A stretch of DNA of 64,000 bases from positions 1 to 64,000 of the forward strand of contig CANMDE010000010.1 of assembly GCA_947496535.1 (NCBI GenBank). Direction: 5' to 3'. A program made the translations under genes and the position numbers. This document shows positions 1-9,060 of the stretch, piece by piece. Source of the DNA: an uncultured Paracoccaceae bacterium (GTDB taxonomy: Bacteria > Pseudomonadota > Alphaproteobacteria > Rhodobacterales > Rhodobacteraceae). The notes under the pieces are model-generated. The model saw only the letters and a program-made list of their open reading frames with translations. It searched no databases and had not been told where the DNA came from. Position 1 is the stretch's first letter. Every line of letters starts with the position of its first letter.

Positions 1-144
1 TATGCTAATCGGTCACAAAAGGACCAAAACCTGAACAGAGCTAACCAAAATTAGCGGACTAAATGGGGAGCAGGTCACAATTACTAGCGAAGGATTGCAA
101 CACGATGCCAACGATGCACCAGGTCTTTTCCTTTCGTCATAATT

Positions 145-1224
145 CTATGTGTTTTTTTTCAGAAAGTTGACAAAGGGTTGACGCCTAAAGCCTTTGCCAT
201 TTTGAAAAAGATTCAACGCAAATTCATGCAACGCACTGTCATGCTGCATTTCTACATATTGCGTCGGTTTACCAGCCTCCAACCTGAGGCTAAAAACGTT
301 GGAAACAAAATCTAATGTATTCCCGGCTTCTTCCGATACCCATTGATTTGCCTGTCTTGGAAGCGCGAAAGGCCTTCCTGGAATATTGGTTGTGAAACCG
401 TAAGGAGGACGATTACTGTTAAATACCCCATTAACAAACCTAGGATAAACGCGACTTAAGGCATCTGCAACAATAGCCCCTTCTTGTGTTAGGCTTGTGT
501 TGTCACTTACGTCGTTAACGCTATCGATGCATTTTTTTGAAGCACCGACAACATTTAGAATATCGACTACAGAGCTTTGTCCGATCAATGATTGCCGAGA
601 GAATTGACGAACAACTACATTTTCTTGCCCAAACGCTTCTATAAATGATTTCAGCGTCCGCTCTGGCCTGAAAAAGCGGAGTTGTTTAGGAAAGCGATCT
701 TTTTCGATCAGATCGCTCCAAACAATTTCGCCTATTTTTATGTTTTGCTGTGCTGAACTGCGGGCCGCATCCAGAGGATGCCTAACATAGCATATGACCT
801 GAACCCTTTCAGCAATCGACTGTAGATAACGCCTTAAGTCGGTTGCCGCATCCAAGTTGTACATTGTAAAGGATTCACAACTCACAATGGCTTTCTTCCA
901 ATTCCGCTTTTTCAATTGAGCGTCGAAGTTCTTGAAGTGCTTTTTGTGATATGCGTCAATGAGTGTCGCAGTATTTCGGCCGGAAGAGAAATTGGAGGGA
1001 AATTTAATTGGGTTTTGATGAAAGCGTGAAGCAACAAATAGGTGATTTGGCATCATGGCTGGGTACAAAATATCTTCTTTTGCCAAATGCTCCCGAGATT
1101 GAAAAAGTGCGTTCTGAATACTAGTAGTCCCAGTTTTGGGCGCACCTATGTGAAGGTATAGGTGGTCAATCTTACCCCCTCTACCACGGAGTTTTTGGAA
1201 AATGTTTTTCGTTATTGAGTACAC
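145..1224 (-). CDS. Sulfotransferase-like protein
   Basis: The 359-residue protein has a PAPS-dependent sulfotransferase signature. HIGAPKTGTTSIQ at about residues 25-37 matches the 5'-phosphosulfate loop, and YVRHPLDAARSS at about 146-157 matches the 3'-phosphate-binding segment. Such enzymes move sulfate from PAPS to a carbohydrate or other hydroxyl or amino acceptor. No signal peptide or membrane helix is visible, so it is probably cytosolic. The gene stands alone at the left edge, is visibly AT-richer than the housekeeping genes and lies next to a transposase remnant, which suggests transfer. A similar sulfotransferase-like domain forms part of the large protein at 11003-14800, so both may decorate a surface polysaccharide. 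That link and the acceptor are inference. Confidence 0.75.
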   Translation of the reverse strand: MYSITKNIFQKLRGRGGKIDHLYLHIGAPKTGTTSIQNALFQSREHLAKEDILYPAMMPNHLFVASRFHQNPIKFPSNFSSGRNTATLIDAYHKKHFKNFDAQLKKRNWKKAIVSCESFTMYNLDAATDLRRYLQSIAERVQVICYVRHPLDAARSSAQQNIKIGEIVWSDLIEKDRFPKQLRFFRPERTLKSFIEAFGQENVVVRQFSRQSLIGQSSVVDILNVVGASKKCIDSVNDVSDNTSLTQEGAIVADALSRVYPRFVNGVFNSNRPPYGFTTNIPGRPFALPRQANQWVSEEAGNTLDFVSNVFSLRLEAGKPTQYVEMQHDSALHEFALNLFQNGKGFRRQPFVNFLKKNT

Positions 1225-1482
1225 TTGAGTGACTCCACATTGTTGATGACCTACGCCTCAAGTACCAGCACTTCGTACAGGTTTCTTGAGGCTATTGATA
1301 GAGATGCCAATAGTTGTCCTATATACGTGTCCTTTCCGTTTGCGCTGTCTTGCTTAATAACCAACTAGCGAAAGCACACTTTGTTAGCGACTTTTGGTGT
1401 CGGATTGTTTCTAATCATGACAAACATATACGGACCTGTCAGCGTTGCAGTATCATAGAATGCCATATCAAGTCTGGCGCGC

Positions 1483-1965
1483 CTATGCACGCATGGATGC
1501 CTTTGCCGAGGTTAGTGTGTTGTCGATGTGGCCGGGGCTGAAGGTTGCAATGTGACGGATCAAATCCGCCTTGCCCCTGTTCTGGTCTAGTGTGCCGTAC
1601 AGCTCGACTGGTGCGTTCATAATCAGTGTTTTCAGCGTTACTATTGCTTGAGAACGCGACTTGACGGTGGTGTTGCGTGGGGCCTTAAGTTGTTGGATCA
1701 TTTCTGATGATACGACTTGTTCTCGACTTGGGCTATTGCTTGCCCTGATTGAACAGATCGCGCAGTCCCATCAGCATCCAAATTGTCTATCTTATCCTGC
1801 GAATACAGTTCGGGTGACTTCGATGACATTGTAACCTTCGGCAAGTAGGGATCGCGATAGCTATGCACTGTAAGAGCGTGTGCCCTCGGTATCAATGATG
1901 ACCGCGATACATGTGTGGCTTTGTGCGCATCGATGCCGACGATAACTGCGTAATATTTTGAGCTT
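1483..1965 (-). pseudogene. IS110-family transposase remnant
   Basis: The minus strand from about 1965 reads AVIVGIDAHKATHV, the N-terminal DEDD motif region of IS110/IS116 transposases. A one-base frame shift then brings in AVIIDTEGTRSYSA, which ends in a stop. Further on, between 1701 and 1483, LKAPRNTTVKSRSQAIVTLK and the following residues resemble the family's middle section, which carries an arginine-rich helix followed by an 'xxAPxEL' segment. The C-terminal Transposase_20 part is absent and the frame ends in a stop near 1483. At least two frame breaks plus the truncation mean it cannot encode a working enzyme. No terminal repeats were found, as expected for IS110 elements. Confidence 0.7.
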
Positions 1966-2127
1966 TGTCCTTATCTCTCCGACCGCCTTTTCATCGATCC
2001 GAGAGGACAGGACTGTGCCGGGGCGTCACCGTCAGGCTCCCACGAGGCTAACGAGATGATTGCGTTGGCGACCACGGAGTACTTTCGCATCACTAGCCAA
2101 TACGTCTCCAGTTTCGACGTTTACCTA

Positions 2128-2775
2128 TCAGCCGGTTGTAGGAAGTGGACACAATTGACTTTGTGTTGAAACGGACACTGCCTGTGCCTCCTTTCGTGTT
2201 AGCCCAAGACCAAGAAGTCCTTGAACAACGAGGTCGGCTATCAAATCAGATGCCCCTTCGGGACTGTTGCGTTCGACAATTGCCTTGATCCCACCGACTA
2301 CAATTCCGACGACAAAAACGAAGGCGGAGTCCAGTGAGCGGAAAGAGAAGCGGCCCGTTGAATGACCCACCTCCAATGTTGCCCGAACGCGTGCGTTCAT
2401 CGGCGCGCCGACATCGGACACACCTGTGAGCATTGTCACCAAGATTTGCGCCTTTTGCGGGCTATGAACCGCGAGATCCAAGAAAAGGGTTAGTGCAATG
2501 GACAGGCGCAACGCAGGATCAGATGTGATGCTCCTGAACTTTGCAATCTGATCCCGGATATCTTGCCTGACACCAAGAGCCACGTGATGGGCAATGTCAT
2601 GTTTGTTCTTGAAATGATTATAGAACGTACCCTTGGCCACCCCGGCGCGATGCACGATCTCGTCGATGGAAACATCTGAAAAGCCAAGTGCGCCGATCAG
2701 CTCTGATGCGGCGCCAAGAAGGGCTTCGCGGTTGGTTGTGCGTCGCAGCCCACGGTATCCTGGTTGGTCTTTCAC
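2128..2775 (-). CDS. TetR/AcrR-family transcriptional repressor
   Basis: The 215-residue protein has a typical TetR N-terminal helix-turn-helix at about residues 14-60 (SIDEIVHRAGVAKGTFYNHF is the core), followed by an all-helical ligand-binding region. The start is GTG at 2775, with GAGG about 11 bases upstream. It is transcribed away from the HXXEE/CocE-type pair at 2861-5178 across an 85-base gap that holds a perfect palindrome at 2802-2815. By family rule it probably represses itself and that pair until a small ligand binds. The ligand is unknown; a substrate of the neighbouring ester or amide hydrolase is a natural guess. Confidence 0.88.
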   Translation of the reverse strand: MKDQPGYRGLRRTTNREALLGAASELIGALGFSDVSIDEIVHRAGVAKGTFYNHFKNKHDIAHHVALGVRQDIRDQIAKFRSITSDPALRLSIALTLFLDLAVHSPQKAQILVTMLTGVSDVGAPMNARVRATLEVGHSTGRFSFRSLDSAFVFVVGIVVGGIKAIVERNSPEGASDLIADLVVQGLLGLGLTRKEAQAVSVSTQSQLCPLPTTG

Positions 2776-2801
2776 GTTCAGCAGAACCTCACACCCCTAA
2801 A

Positions 2802-2815
2802 TGACTAGATAGTCA
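2802..2815. promoter_or_regulatory. Likely TetR operator palindrome
   Basis: TGACTAGATAGTCA is a perfect 6-2-6 inverted repeat in the 85-base gap between the divergent TetR gene and the HXXEE gene. TetR-family operators commonly have TGAC...GTCA arms. Its position, 27 bases from the repressor start and 46 bases from the ATG at 2861, would let one site control both promoters. Confidence 0.7.
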
Positions 2816-2860
2816 ATTAGAGCCAGTTTACTCCTAAAGCAACCATATAAGGATGTTCTG

Positions 2861-3412
2861 ATGTTAAATTGGCCCTTTCATACAACCCTACTGCTCGCGC
2901 CATTGGCCTATGCCATTCACCACACGGAAGAGAACTTGATCTTCGACTTTCGCGTGTGGCGGCTGCGCTATTTCGCCGACAATAACGCGCTCAGCACCGA
3001 AGCCGTCTTTGTCCTGCTGACGGCGATAACGCTGATTTACATCTTGATGGCGACAACGCTGCGCACCCGTGCCGCGGGATGGGTCATGATCATTTTTCTG
3101 ATGGCGTCGCAGGTCGTCAACACGGTTTTTCATCTCGGCGGCACCTTGGTTTTTCAAGATTTCAGCCCAGGCCTTATCACGGCACTTTTAGTTTACGTGC
3201 CGGTGAACGTATTGATCCTAAGGGCCGCATTGCGTGACGGTGTTGCAAGCCCCTTGCAACTTTGGGCGTTCTTCGCAGCGGGTGGTGCATTATTCGCCAG
3301 CTTCGAGGTGTTTGGCCCGATCACTCTACTTTTGTTCGTCTTGATATCTTGGGTCTGGATCATCGCATCCGCCTATAAAGAGAATAAAACAACCCACGGA
3401 GAACCCGCATGA
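2861..3412 (+). CDS. HXXEE-domain membrane protein
   Basis: The 183-residue protein is mostly hydrophobic, with about five predicted transmembrane stretches, and carries the HXXEE family hallmark near its N-terminus (His20, Glu23, Glu24 in AIHHTEEN). The family is uncharacterised; the conserved His and Glu side chains suggest metal or proton chemistry in the membrane. AAGGA lies about 8 bases before the ATG. The gene overlaps the next one by four bases (ATGA), so the two are translationally coupled and probably act in the same TetR-controlled response. Confidence 0.75.
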   Translation: MLNWPFHTTLLLAPLAYAIHHTEENLIFDFRVWRLRYFADNNALSTEAVFVLLTAITLIYILMATTLRTRAAGWVMIIFLMASQVVNTVFHLGGTLVFQDFSPGLITALLVYVPVNVLILRAALRDGVASPLQLWAFFAAGGALFASFEVFGPITLLLFVLISWVWIIASAYKENKTTHGEPA

Positions 3413-5178
3413 GGAACGCCATTATTGGATTTGTCCTTGCCGCAGGCTGCGCCGTATTTGGTGGGTATTGGTTTTTATCGGATGATCCTGCTGTCTATGT
3501 GCCGTCGGACTTGTCGGATCTGTTCGCGACACCCGAGAACCCGCTTGTCCTGACAGATATCTTTGAGCTTGAGGATGACGTAATCATTGAGCGCGATTTG
3601 GCGGTGATGACACGCGATGGCACCCGTCTTTCGGCCAACGTGTTCCGCCCAAAGGATGCAGAGACCGTTCCAGTGATCATGATGTTTACCGCCTACCACA
3701 AGGATGAGGGCCCGCAGCAATATCCCGACATCATGCGCCTCAATGCACAGGCAGACTTTGACATAGGTCCGATCCGGGTCAGTCCATGGACGCCTTGGGA
3801 AGGGCCGGACCCAGCCTATTGGGTGCAGCAGGGCTATGCGGTCGTCACGGTCGACAGTCGCGGTTATGGCAAGTCCGAGGGTGTCTCTAGCGTCCTCACC
3901 GAACAGGATCGCGACGATTTTCACGATGCAATCACATGGGCCGGTACACAGGACTGGAGCGCGGGAAGTGTTGGTTTGACGGGCGTTTCCTATTTGGCCA
4001 TTGCCCAATGGGTCGCGGCCAGCGGCGCGCCGCCCGAATACCTCAAGGCAATCATGCCATGGGAAGGACAGACCGATAACTACCGCGAAGTCTTGTTTCA
4101 CGGCGGCATACCCGAAACCGCGTTCACCGCCTTCTGGGTGAACCGGGTCAAGGAAATGGCCAACGAATCCAGCCTGCCCCCCACATCCATAATCAGTTTC
4201 GCGGGGACGCGCCCAATGCTGATGCGATGGCTACAGGACAACCTGCAACCGCCGTCCGGCATTGCGCTTGAAGAGATTACCGTCCCGGCCCTTGTCGCCG
4301 CAACCTGGTCCGATCAGGGGTTACATACCCGTGGATCGTTTGAGGGTTTCAAGCGGATCGCGTCGGAACAAAAATGGCTATTTATCCATGGGCGCCCGAA
4401 ATGGGAACTCTACTACAGCGATGAAGCGCGCGAGGTGCAGACAGCCTTTTTCGATCATTTCCTGAAGGGCGAAGACAACGGATTTGACCAACGTCCCCCC
4501 GTCCGGCTGGAGGTGCGCGATAGTCTGAGAGGACACAGTGTTCGCGACGCGGAGGACTGGCCACTGCCGTCAACGGTCTACACGCCTCTCTATCTTGACG
4601 CATCCAACGGGGCATTGCGCGCAGACATGCCTGCGGACGAAAGTGTGGCAAGCTATGACGCGCAAACCGGCGAGGTCGCATTTCGCACAACTTTCGATCA
4701 AGAAACCGAGCTGACAGGCAATATGAAGCTGCGTCTATGGGTAGGAGCAGACGGCGCGCGCGACATGGACCTTTTCGTTGCGATACGGAAATACGACGCG
4801 GCAGGCGAGGAGGTCACGTTCTATGGCAAGACGGGCTTCAATCAGACGCCTGCGGCATTAGGCTGGCTGCGCGTCTCGCAACGCGAACTGAACGCGGAAA
4901 GGTCCACACCTGAGCAGCCAGTCTTGGCGCACGAACGAAGCATGCCTCTGGATCGCGGTGAGATCGTGCCCGTCGAGATCGAGATCCTGCCCAGCAGCAC
5001 GCGCTTTGCACCGGGCGAAACGCTCGAAGTATCGGTGCAGGGCCACGATCAATTTATCCACCCGACACTGGCGCATGACGCAACAGTGAACAAAGGATCG
5101 CATTTGATACACACGGGTGGGGACTATGATGCGTATCTGCTTGTGCCGGTGATCCCAAACCCTGAGGTCAACGAATGA
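3409..5178 (+). CDS. CocE/NonD-type X-Pro peptidase-family hydrolase
   Basis: This 589-residue protein belongs to the alpha/beta-hydrolase family of cocaine esterase (CocE) and X-Pro dipeptidyl-peptidases (S15). An N-terminal hydrophobic segment (residues 4-23) looks like a signal anchor, so the enzyme probably faces the periplasm. The catalytic domain runs from about 55 to 360, with nucleophile Ser194 in TGVSYLA, probable Asp302 in ATWSDQGLH and His327 in LFIHGRPKW. The C-terminal 220 residues fit the jelly-roll PepX_C domain. It would cleave esters or amides; the natural substrate cannot be read from sequence. It is coupled by overlap to the HXXEE gene and is probably governed by the divergent TetR repressor. 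Confidence 0.85.
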   Translation: MRNAIIGFVLAAGCAVFGGYWFLSDDPAVYVPSDLSDLFATPENPLVLTDIFELEDDVIIERDLAVMTRDGTRLSANVFRPKDAETVPVIMMFTAYHKDEGPQQYPDIMRLNAQADFDIGPIRVSPWTPWEGPDPAYWVQQGYAVVTVDSRGYGKSEGVSSVLTEQDRDDFHDAITWAGTQDWSAGSVGLTGVSYLAIAQWVAASGAPPEYLKAIMPWEGQTDNYREVLFHGGIPETAFTAFWVNRVKEMANESSLPPTSIISFAGTRPMLMRWLQDNLQPPSGIALEEITVPALVAATWSDQGLHTRGSFEGFKRIASEQKWLFIHGRPKWELYYSDEAREVQTAFFDHFLKGEDNGFDQRPPVRLEVRDSLRGHSVRDAEDWPLPSTVYTPLYLDASNGALRADMPADESVASYDAQTGEVAFRTTFDQETELTGNMKLRLWVGADGARDMDLFVAIRKYDAAGEEVTFYGKTGFNQTPAALGWLRVSQRELNAERSTPEQPVLAHERSMPLDRGEIVPVEIEILPSSTRFAPGETLEVSVQGHDQFIHPTLAHDATVNKGSHLIHTGGDYDAYLLVPVIPNPEVNE

Positions 5179-5313
5179 AAGGCGTCGAAATTGTTCGGCC
5201 CTTTCGGGTAAAATCGCCAGCATCTTCAATATCAGTATCCCTCGTAAGGTCACCTTCTAAGCTGTAAGTATTGGCAGCCTTGCGTTAAGGCGAAGTCATG
5301 TCCGAGTGTCGTA

Positions 5314-5952
5314 ATGATTGAACCCAACTATCCCAGCCAATATCCGTCACATCGTCGCGCGGATCTGTTTGTCCATTTTGTCGGCTTGGTCTTCGTCGTA
5401 ACTGCGGGAAGCTTGCTGATATTTAACGCATTGGATGGTCTTGAGTATCAGCTGGTTGTTGCGGTCTTCATCTATGTTCTGTGCGTATTGATATCCAATT
5501 TGGCGTCATGGGCTTACCACTTTTCCGGATGGCACGACCGACGCACGCTATTACGACGGATGGACCACTCAGCCATTTACCTAAGCATTTCCGGCACGTT
5601 CACACCGTTTTTCGTTCAGGCAGCGACCACGTGGACCTTTACACTGCTTTGGCTGTGCTGGGGCCTCACCGTGCTGGCGATCTGGCTGAAAGTCTTTGGT
5701 GAAAACGTAAAGTCGAAGTGGTCGACTGCGTCTTATCTTGGTTTAGGAGGTATTGGTCTGTGCGCTCTGCCTGACCTCACAAACGTTCCTTCCACTACTC
5801 TTTGGTGCATTATGGGTGGCGCGTCTTCATATGTTGTCGGAACAACCTTTTACGCCCGTAAATCCATGCCCTTTCGGTATGCAATTTGGCACGGCTGGGT
5901 CAATCTAGGCGGGTCACTGATGTTTGCCGGAATATGGATGGCATTGTTCTAG
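5314..5952 (+). CDS. PAQR/hemolysin III-family membrane protein
   Basis: The 212-residue protein has about seven hydrophobic helices and hallmark PAQR (progestin/adipoQ receptor, hemolysin III, YqfA) residues. These include a Ser/His segment in SWAYHFSGWHD, MDHSAIYLSISGTFTPF, and a late His in YAIWHGWVNLGGS. These His, Asp and Ser residues form the predicted metal-dependent amidase-like site of the wider CREST superfamily. Bacterial members affect membrane lipid homeostasis in a few studied cases; the name hemolysin is historical. The gene has its own start 135 bases after the CocE-type hydrolase and is probably a separate unit. Confidence 0.85.
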   Translation: MIEPNYPSQYPSHRRADLFVHFVGLVFVVTAGSLLIFNALDGLEYQLVVAVFIYVLCVLISNLASWAYHFSGWHDRRTLLRRMDHSAIYLSISGTFTPFFVQAATTWTFTLLWLCWGLTVLAIWLKVFGENVKSKWSTASYLGLGGIGLCALPDLTNVPSTTLWCIMGGASSYVVGTTFYARKSMPFRYAIWHGWVNLGGSLMFAGIWMALF

Positions 5953-6100
5953 AATGTTGCCTTGAACTCTCAACACCGATGACCCCGGCGACAACTATAC
6001 CGGCACCAAAATCAGCATCAAAGACACCTTATGGACAAGGTGTTATCGGACAAGCGTCATTAGAAAAGACGATGTCTTTGCGATCTTTAAACAACTTGTC

Positions 6101-6355
6101 TCACAGCAGGGGTTCCTTGCGGCCTTCGGGCAATCTGGGGGCGATCTTTGGTGTGAGCACATATCCCAACTCGTATGACGCGCTGCCAGCAAGCCATTTG
6201 CCGTTGGACTGCGCCGTCTCCAACGCAAGCAGGGCGCCCGCGACTTCGTGTGGTTCCCAGGCCTCGATCACAGCCTCGGGTTTTTGAAAAAGCGACCCCG
6301 TCCTGAGCGGTCCGCTGTCAAACAGGACCAACATCCGTGCTGAACTTCGTTGCAT
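6101..6355 (-). pseudogene. pabB N-terminal remnant
   Basis: The 84-residue frame aligns by eye to the N-terminus of aminodeoxychorismate synthase component I: VLFDSGPLRTGSLFQKP, a variable linker, then ASYELGYVLTPKIAPRLP. The normal protein is about 380-460 residues long and continues with the chorismate-binding domain. Here the frame stops after GRKEPLL and nothing of the catalytic part follows, so this is a truncated gene. Its ATG touches the stop of the Dabb gene (TAAATG), suggesting they once formed an operon. A complete pabB is not seen in the window. Confidence 0.65.
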
Positions 6356-6661
6356 TTAGAAATCGGCCGCTATCCGAAGCTCGCGAAGTGGGCGAACTAT
6401 CTCGATACAATCCTGATAAATCGGGTGGGCGCGGTAGGCGCTCAATGCCGCTTCATCCGCAAACTCGGCATAAACCACGACGTCAACTTCGTTGGAATAC
6501 CGGTCTTGGTTCCGATTCCGCGCCACCTCGAAGTGGCTGACTGAGGGAATATCTGCCAACATCGAAAGCCCTTCGACAATGCGGTCGATGTTGTCTGGAT
6601 GCTTGCTGGAAAAGAAGACGACGTGACGAATTATCCCACGGTTTGGTGTTTGATCTGACAC
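6356..6661 (-). CDS. Dabb-family stress-responsive A/B barrel protein
   Basis: The 101-residue protein matches the Dabb (stress-responsive dimeric alpha/beta barrel) family. It opens with IIRHVVFFSSK, followed by a helix, a VSHFEVARNRNQD strand and a YRAHPIYQDCIE segment. These small ferredoxin-like-fold dimers often act on hydrophobic or quinone-like ligands, but many have no known role. The start is GTG at 6661, with GAGGA 8 bases upstream. It lies directly ahead of the pabB remnant. Confidence 0.8.
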   Translation of the reverse strand: MSDQTPNRGIIRHVVFFSSKHPDNIDRIVEGLSMLADIPSVSHFEVARNRNQDRYSNEVDVVVYAEFADEAALSAYRAHPIYQDCIEIVRPLRELRIAADF

Positions 6662-6911
6662 TGGATATTCCTCATTCAGAATTGGGTCGCTCGAAAGAGA
6701 AAGGCTTAACCATAGCTAAAGCCGTTCGGTCTGAGTATCGGCTTTCTGAGACAATTCCTGCGCGGCAGCAAGCGGCCATAAAGGAACTGATCGGGCGAAA
6801 TTGAGAGACGCCATTGGCGTACGATATCCTTGCCGCCGCGCCAAATACCTCTGACGATTTGCAAATCACAAAAATTCCCGCCAAACCGCACAGGATCAAA
6901 TCGCCCGTGGC

Positions 6912-8909
6912 CTATCCTCTGCTGGGTCGCGCGATGGGTCGCACGTCCGGTTCAACCGCCGTACGGTCGGGCCGCAGCCTCGGCCGCAGGAGTGGCTTGT
7001 TACCCACCAGAAGGTCGGTGAACGTAATCGCCCCCGCCGCCCCGGCCAGCCGCGCCTGATAAAGCGGGATCATCTCGGTCACGCGCATGACGTAGTTCCG
7101 CGTCTCGGTGAAGGGGATATGTTCGATCCAGTCTATCACGTCCATTTCGCCCAAACGCGGGTCGCCCCGTTCATCCATCCAGATATTGGGTCTGCTTGGA
7201 CCCGCATTATAGGCTGCTGCGATCATCACAGGGGAATTGCCGAATTCCTCTTGCAACATGGCCAGGTATTTCGTCCCCAATGCCGCGTTGTATCTCCAGT
7301 CAGAGGTCAGGCGGATGCGGGAATATGACAGGCCCAGTTCGCCTGCGACCTCCTGAGCTGTACCGGGCATCAACTGCATCAGGCCCAGCGCGCCCACAGG
7401 GCTGCCGATGCCAGCGTTGAATTCACTTTCCCGCCGCGCGACGGACAGGGCCAGCGCTGTTGAGGTGGGCCAGTTGGTTTCGGCAAGATCGTGAACTGGG
7501 AAGTAGATGGACGGGACGATCAGCCCTCTTGCGGCAGCGGATTTGCCCAACAGGAGGGTGTAATAGTGTTCATCCTCTGCGCTCAAATACGCGCCGAGCT
7601 GCGCAAGCGCCTGGTCGTCCAATGTCCGCCCCAGTGCCGCAAAGAAGGTGACGGCATGGCCACGCTCGCTCGCGTTCAGCAGGATCAACGCCGCTTTGGT
7701 CAGGTCGAGGTCAAACACGGCTGCGTCCTGCCAGTTCGCCTCTCGCGCTGCAAAAGCTGGGTTGAGCGGCTGGTCGAGCCTTTCTGCCGCCAAAAGCCCG
7801 TAGAACCCGGTTTGATAGGTGGCTGCAGCGGTATAGGCGGCGGTAGCAGCTTCGGTGTCACCCTGCGCCTCTTGCGCCCGACCGATCCAGTATTGCATCC
7901 GACCCACCGAAATCGGGCTACTGACGCTGCTGGCCGCCTTCTCGAAATGTTCCAATGCCTGGGCAGGGATATCCAGATAAGTCAGTGACAGATAGCCTGA
8001 CAGCCACTCCAGATCAGCATAGGCCTCTCCGCCTGTCAGGTAATGGCGCGAGGCGATCATATAGGCCTGCTCTGCCTCACCTTCGCGCATGGCCCAGCGC
8101 CCCAGCGACCGCCGCCACCCCGACCAGCGAAACGGATCACCCAAGGCCGCACCACTGGTAGACCGGTCCACCAGGATTTCGATAGCCTCGGTGTAGTTGC
8201 CCCGATCCGCCAGCCAGTCATAACGGGCATAGGCCAGCCCTGCGTCCAGCTTCAGTCCAGCGGGGAGCGCATTGTAAAGCTTCATGCGGTCCGCTGATGC
8301 GCGTATGAAGGCAATGCGCGCCTCGGTCAGAGCCTGCTGGTCATCGTCGAGAAGCGGCAACATGCGTTCCGCGTCCGATGTGCGGGATCGCCACAGCATC
8401 GCGTCGGTGCGGCCCAGATGAAACGGCTCAAGTTTGTCACCAAAGGCATCAACGAACGCGTCATGTTCGCTTTCGGAAAGGCCCAGCGTCAGCCAAGCGG
8501 TGCGTAATGCTGCCTCTGCTTCTTTCAAATGGGCGGTCTTGGTTAACGCTTCGGCCAGACGAAGCGCGCCCTGACCCGTTTGGGGGGCATCATTGGCGAA
8601 GAAAGATATAACAACAACCGGGTCTTCGCTTTTGTCGATGTTGCGTTCAGCCCGGGCACGAAGACGGTCACGGTCAGGCCAGTCGGGGTGATCAGCAAGG
8701 AATTGGCGATAATTGGTGAAAGTCCCATCCCCTTCGCGCAGACGCATCCACGTGATCAGGTCGGTTGTGACCTCATCAGTGGCAATGGCATAGGCAGTGT
8801 CCCAACCTTCCTCGGCGGCTTCAATCGCCTCGATACTGGTATCGGACACCTCTTGCCCGGACAGCGGACCGGCACAAAGCAGGGCAAAGGCAAAGCTGAA
8901 AAATCGCAT
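6912..8909 (-). CDS. slt: Soluble lytic murein transglycosylase
   Basis: The 665-residue protein carries a signal peptide (MRFFSFAFALLCAGPLSGQ), a long helical superhelix region (about 30-460) and a C-terminal lysozyme-like SLT domain. Catalytic Glu494 lies in ARRESEFNAG, followed by GALGLMQLMPGTA and AAYNAGPSRP. It cleaves peptidoglycan between MurNAc and GlcNAc with formation of 1,6-anhydroMurNAc in the periplasm. The start is set at 8909 because the signal peptide begins there and GAGGAT lies just upstream; the open frame runs 51 codons further without a sensible leader. It diverges from dapA over a 151-base gap. The C-terminus is Arg/Pro-rich. Confidence 0.92.
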   Translation of the reverse strand: MRFFSFAFALLCAGPLSGQEVSDTSIEAIEAAEEGWDTAYAIATDEVTTDLITWMRLREGDGTFTNYRQFLADHPDWPDRDRLRARAERNIDKSEDPVVVISFFANDAPQTGQGALRLAEALTKTAHLKEAEAALRTAWLTLGLSESEHDAFVDAFGDKLEPFHLGRTDAMLWRSRTSDAERMLPLLDDDQQALTEARIAFIRASADRMKLYNALPAGLKLDAGLAYARYDWLADRGNYTEAIEILVDRSTSGAALGDPFRWSGWRRSLGRWAMREGEAEQAYMIASRHYLTGGEAYADLEWLSGYLSLTYLDIPAQALEHFEKAASSVSSPISVGRMQYWIGRAQEAQGDTEAATAAYTAAATYQTGFYGLLAAERLDQPLNPAFAAREANWQDAAVFDLDLTKAALILLNASERGHAVTFFAALGRTLDDQALAQLGAYLSAEDEHYYTLLLGKSAAARGLIVPSIYFPVHDLAETNWPTSTALALSVARRESEFNAGIGSPVGALGLMQLMPGTAQEVAGELGLSYSRIRLTSDWRYNAALGTKYLAMLQEEFGNSPVMIAAAYNAGPSRPNIWMDERGDPRLGEMDVIDWIEHIPFTETRNYVMRVTEMIPLYQARLAGAAGAITFTDLLVGNKPLLRPRLRPDRTAVEPDVRPIARPSRG

Positions 8910-9060
8910 ATTATCCTCATGGACCGATACCGCACCCGAAGGGTAACGCAAGCGGGTGCAATGACAACTCACAAACTTGGCAATCTTGTCAAAGGCGTCT
9001 AGTGTCCGCCGCGTTTGAATGGGCCGACTCAGACGGCCAACCACAAAAAGGAAGCGTGTC

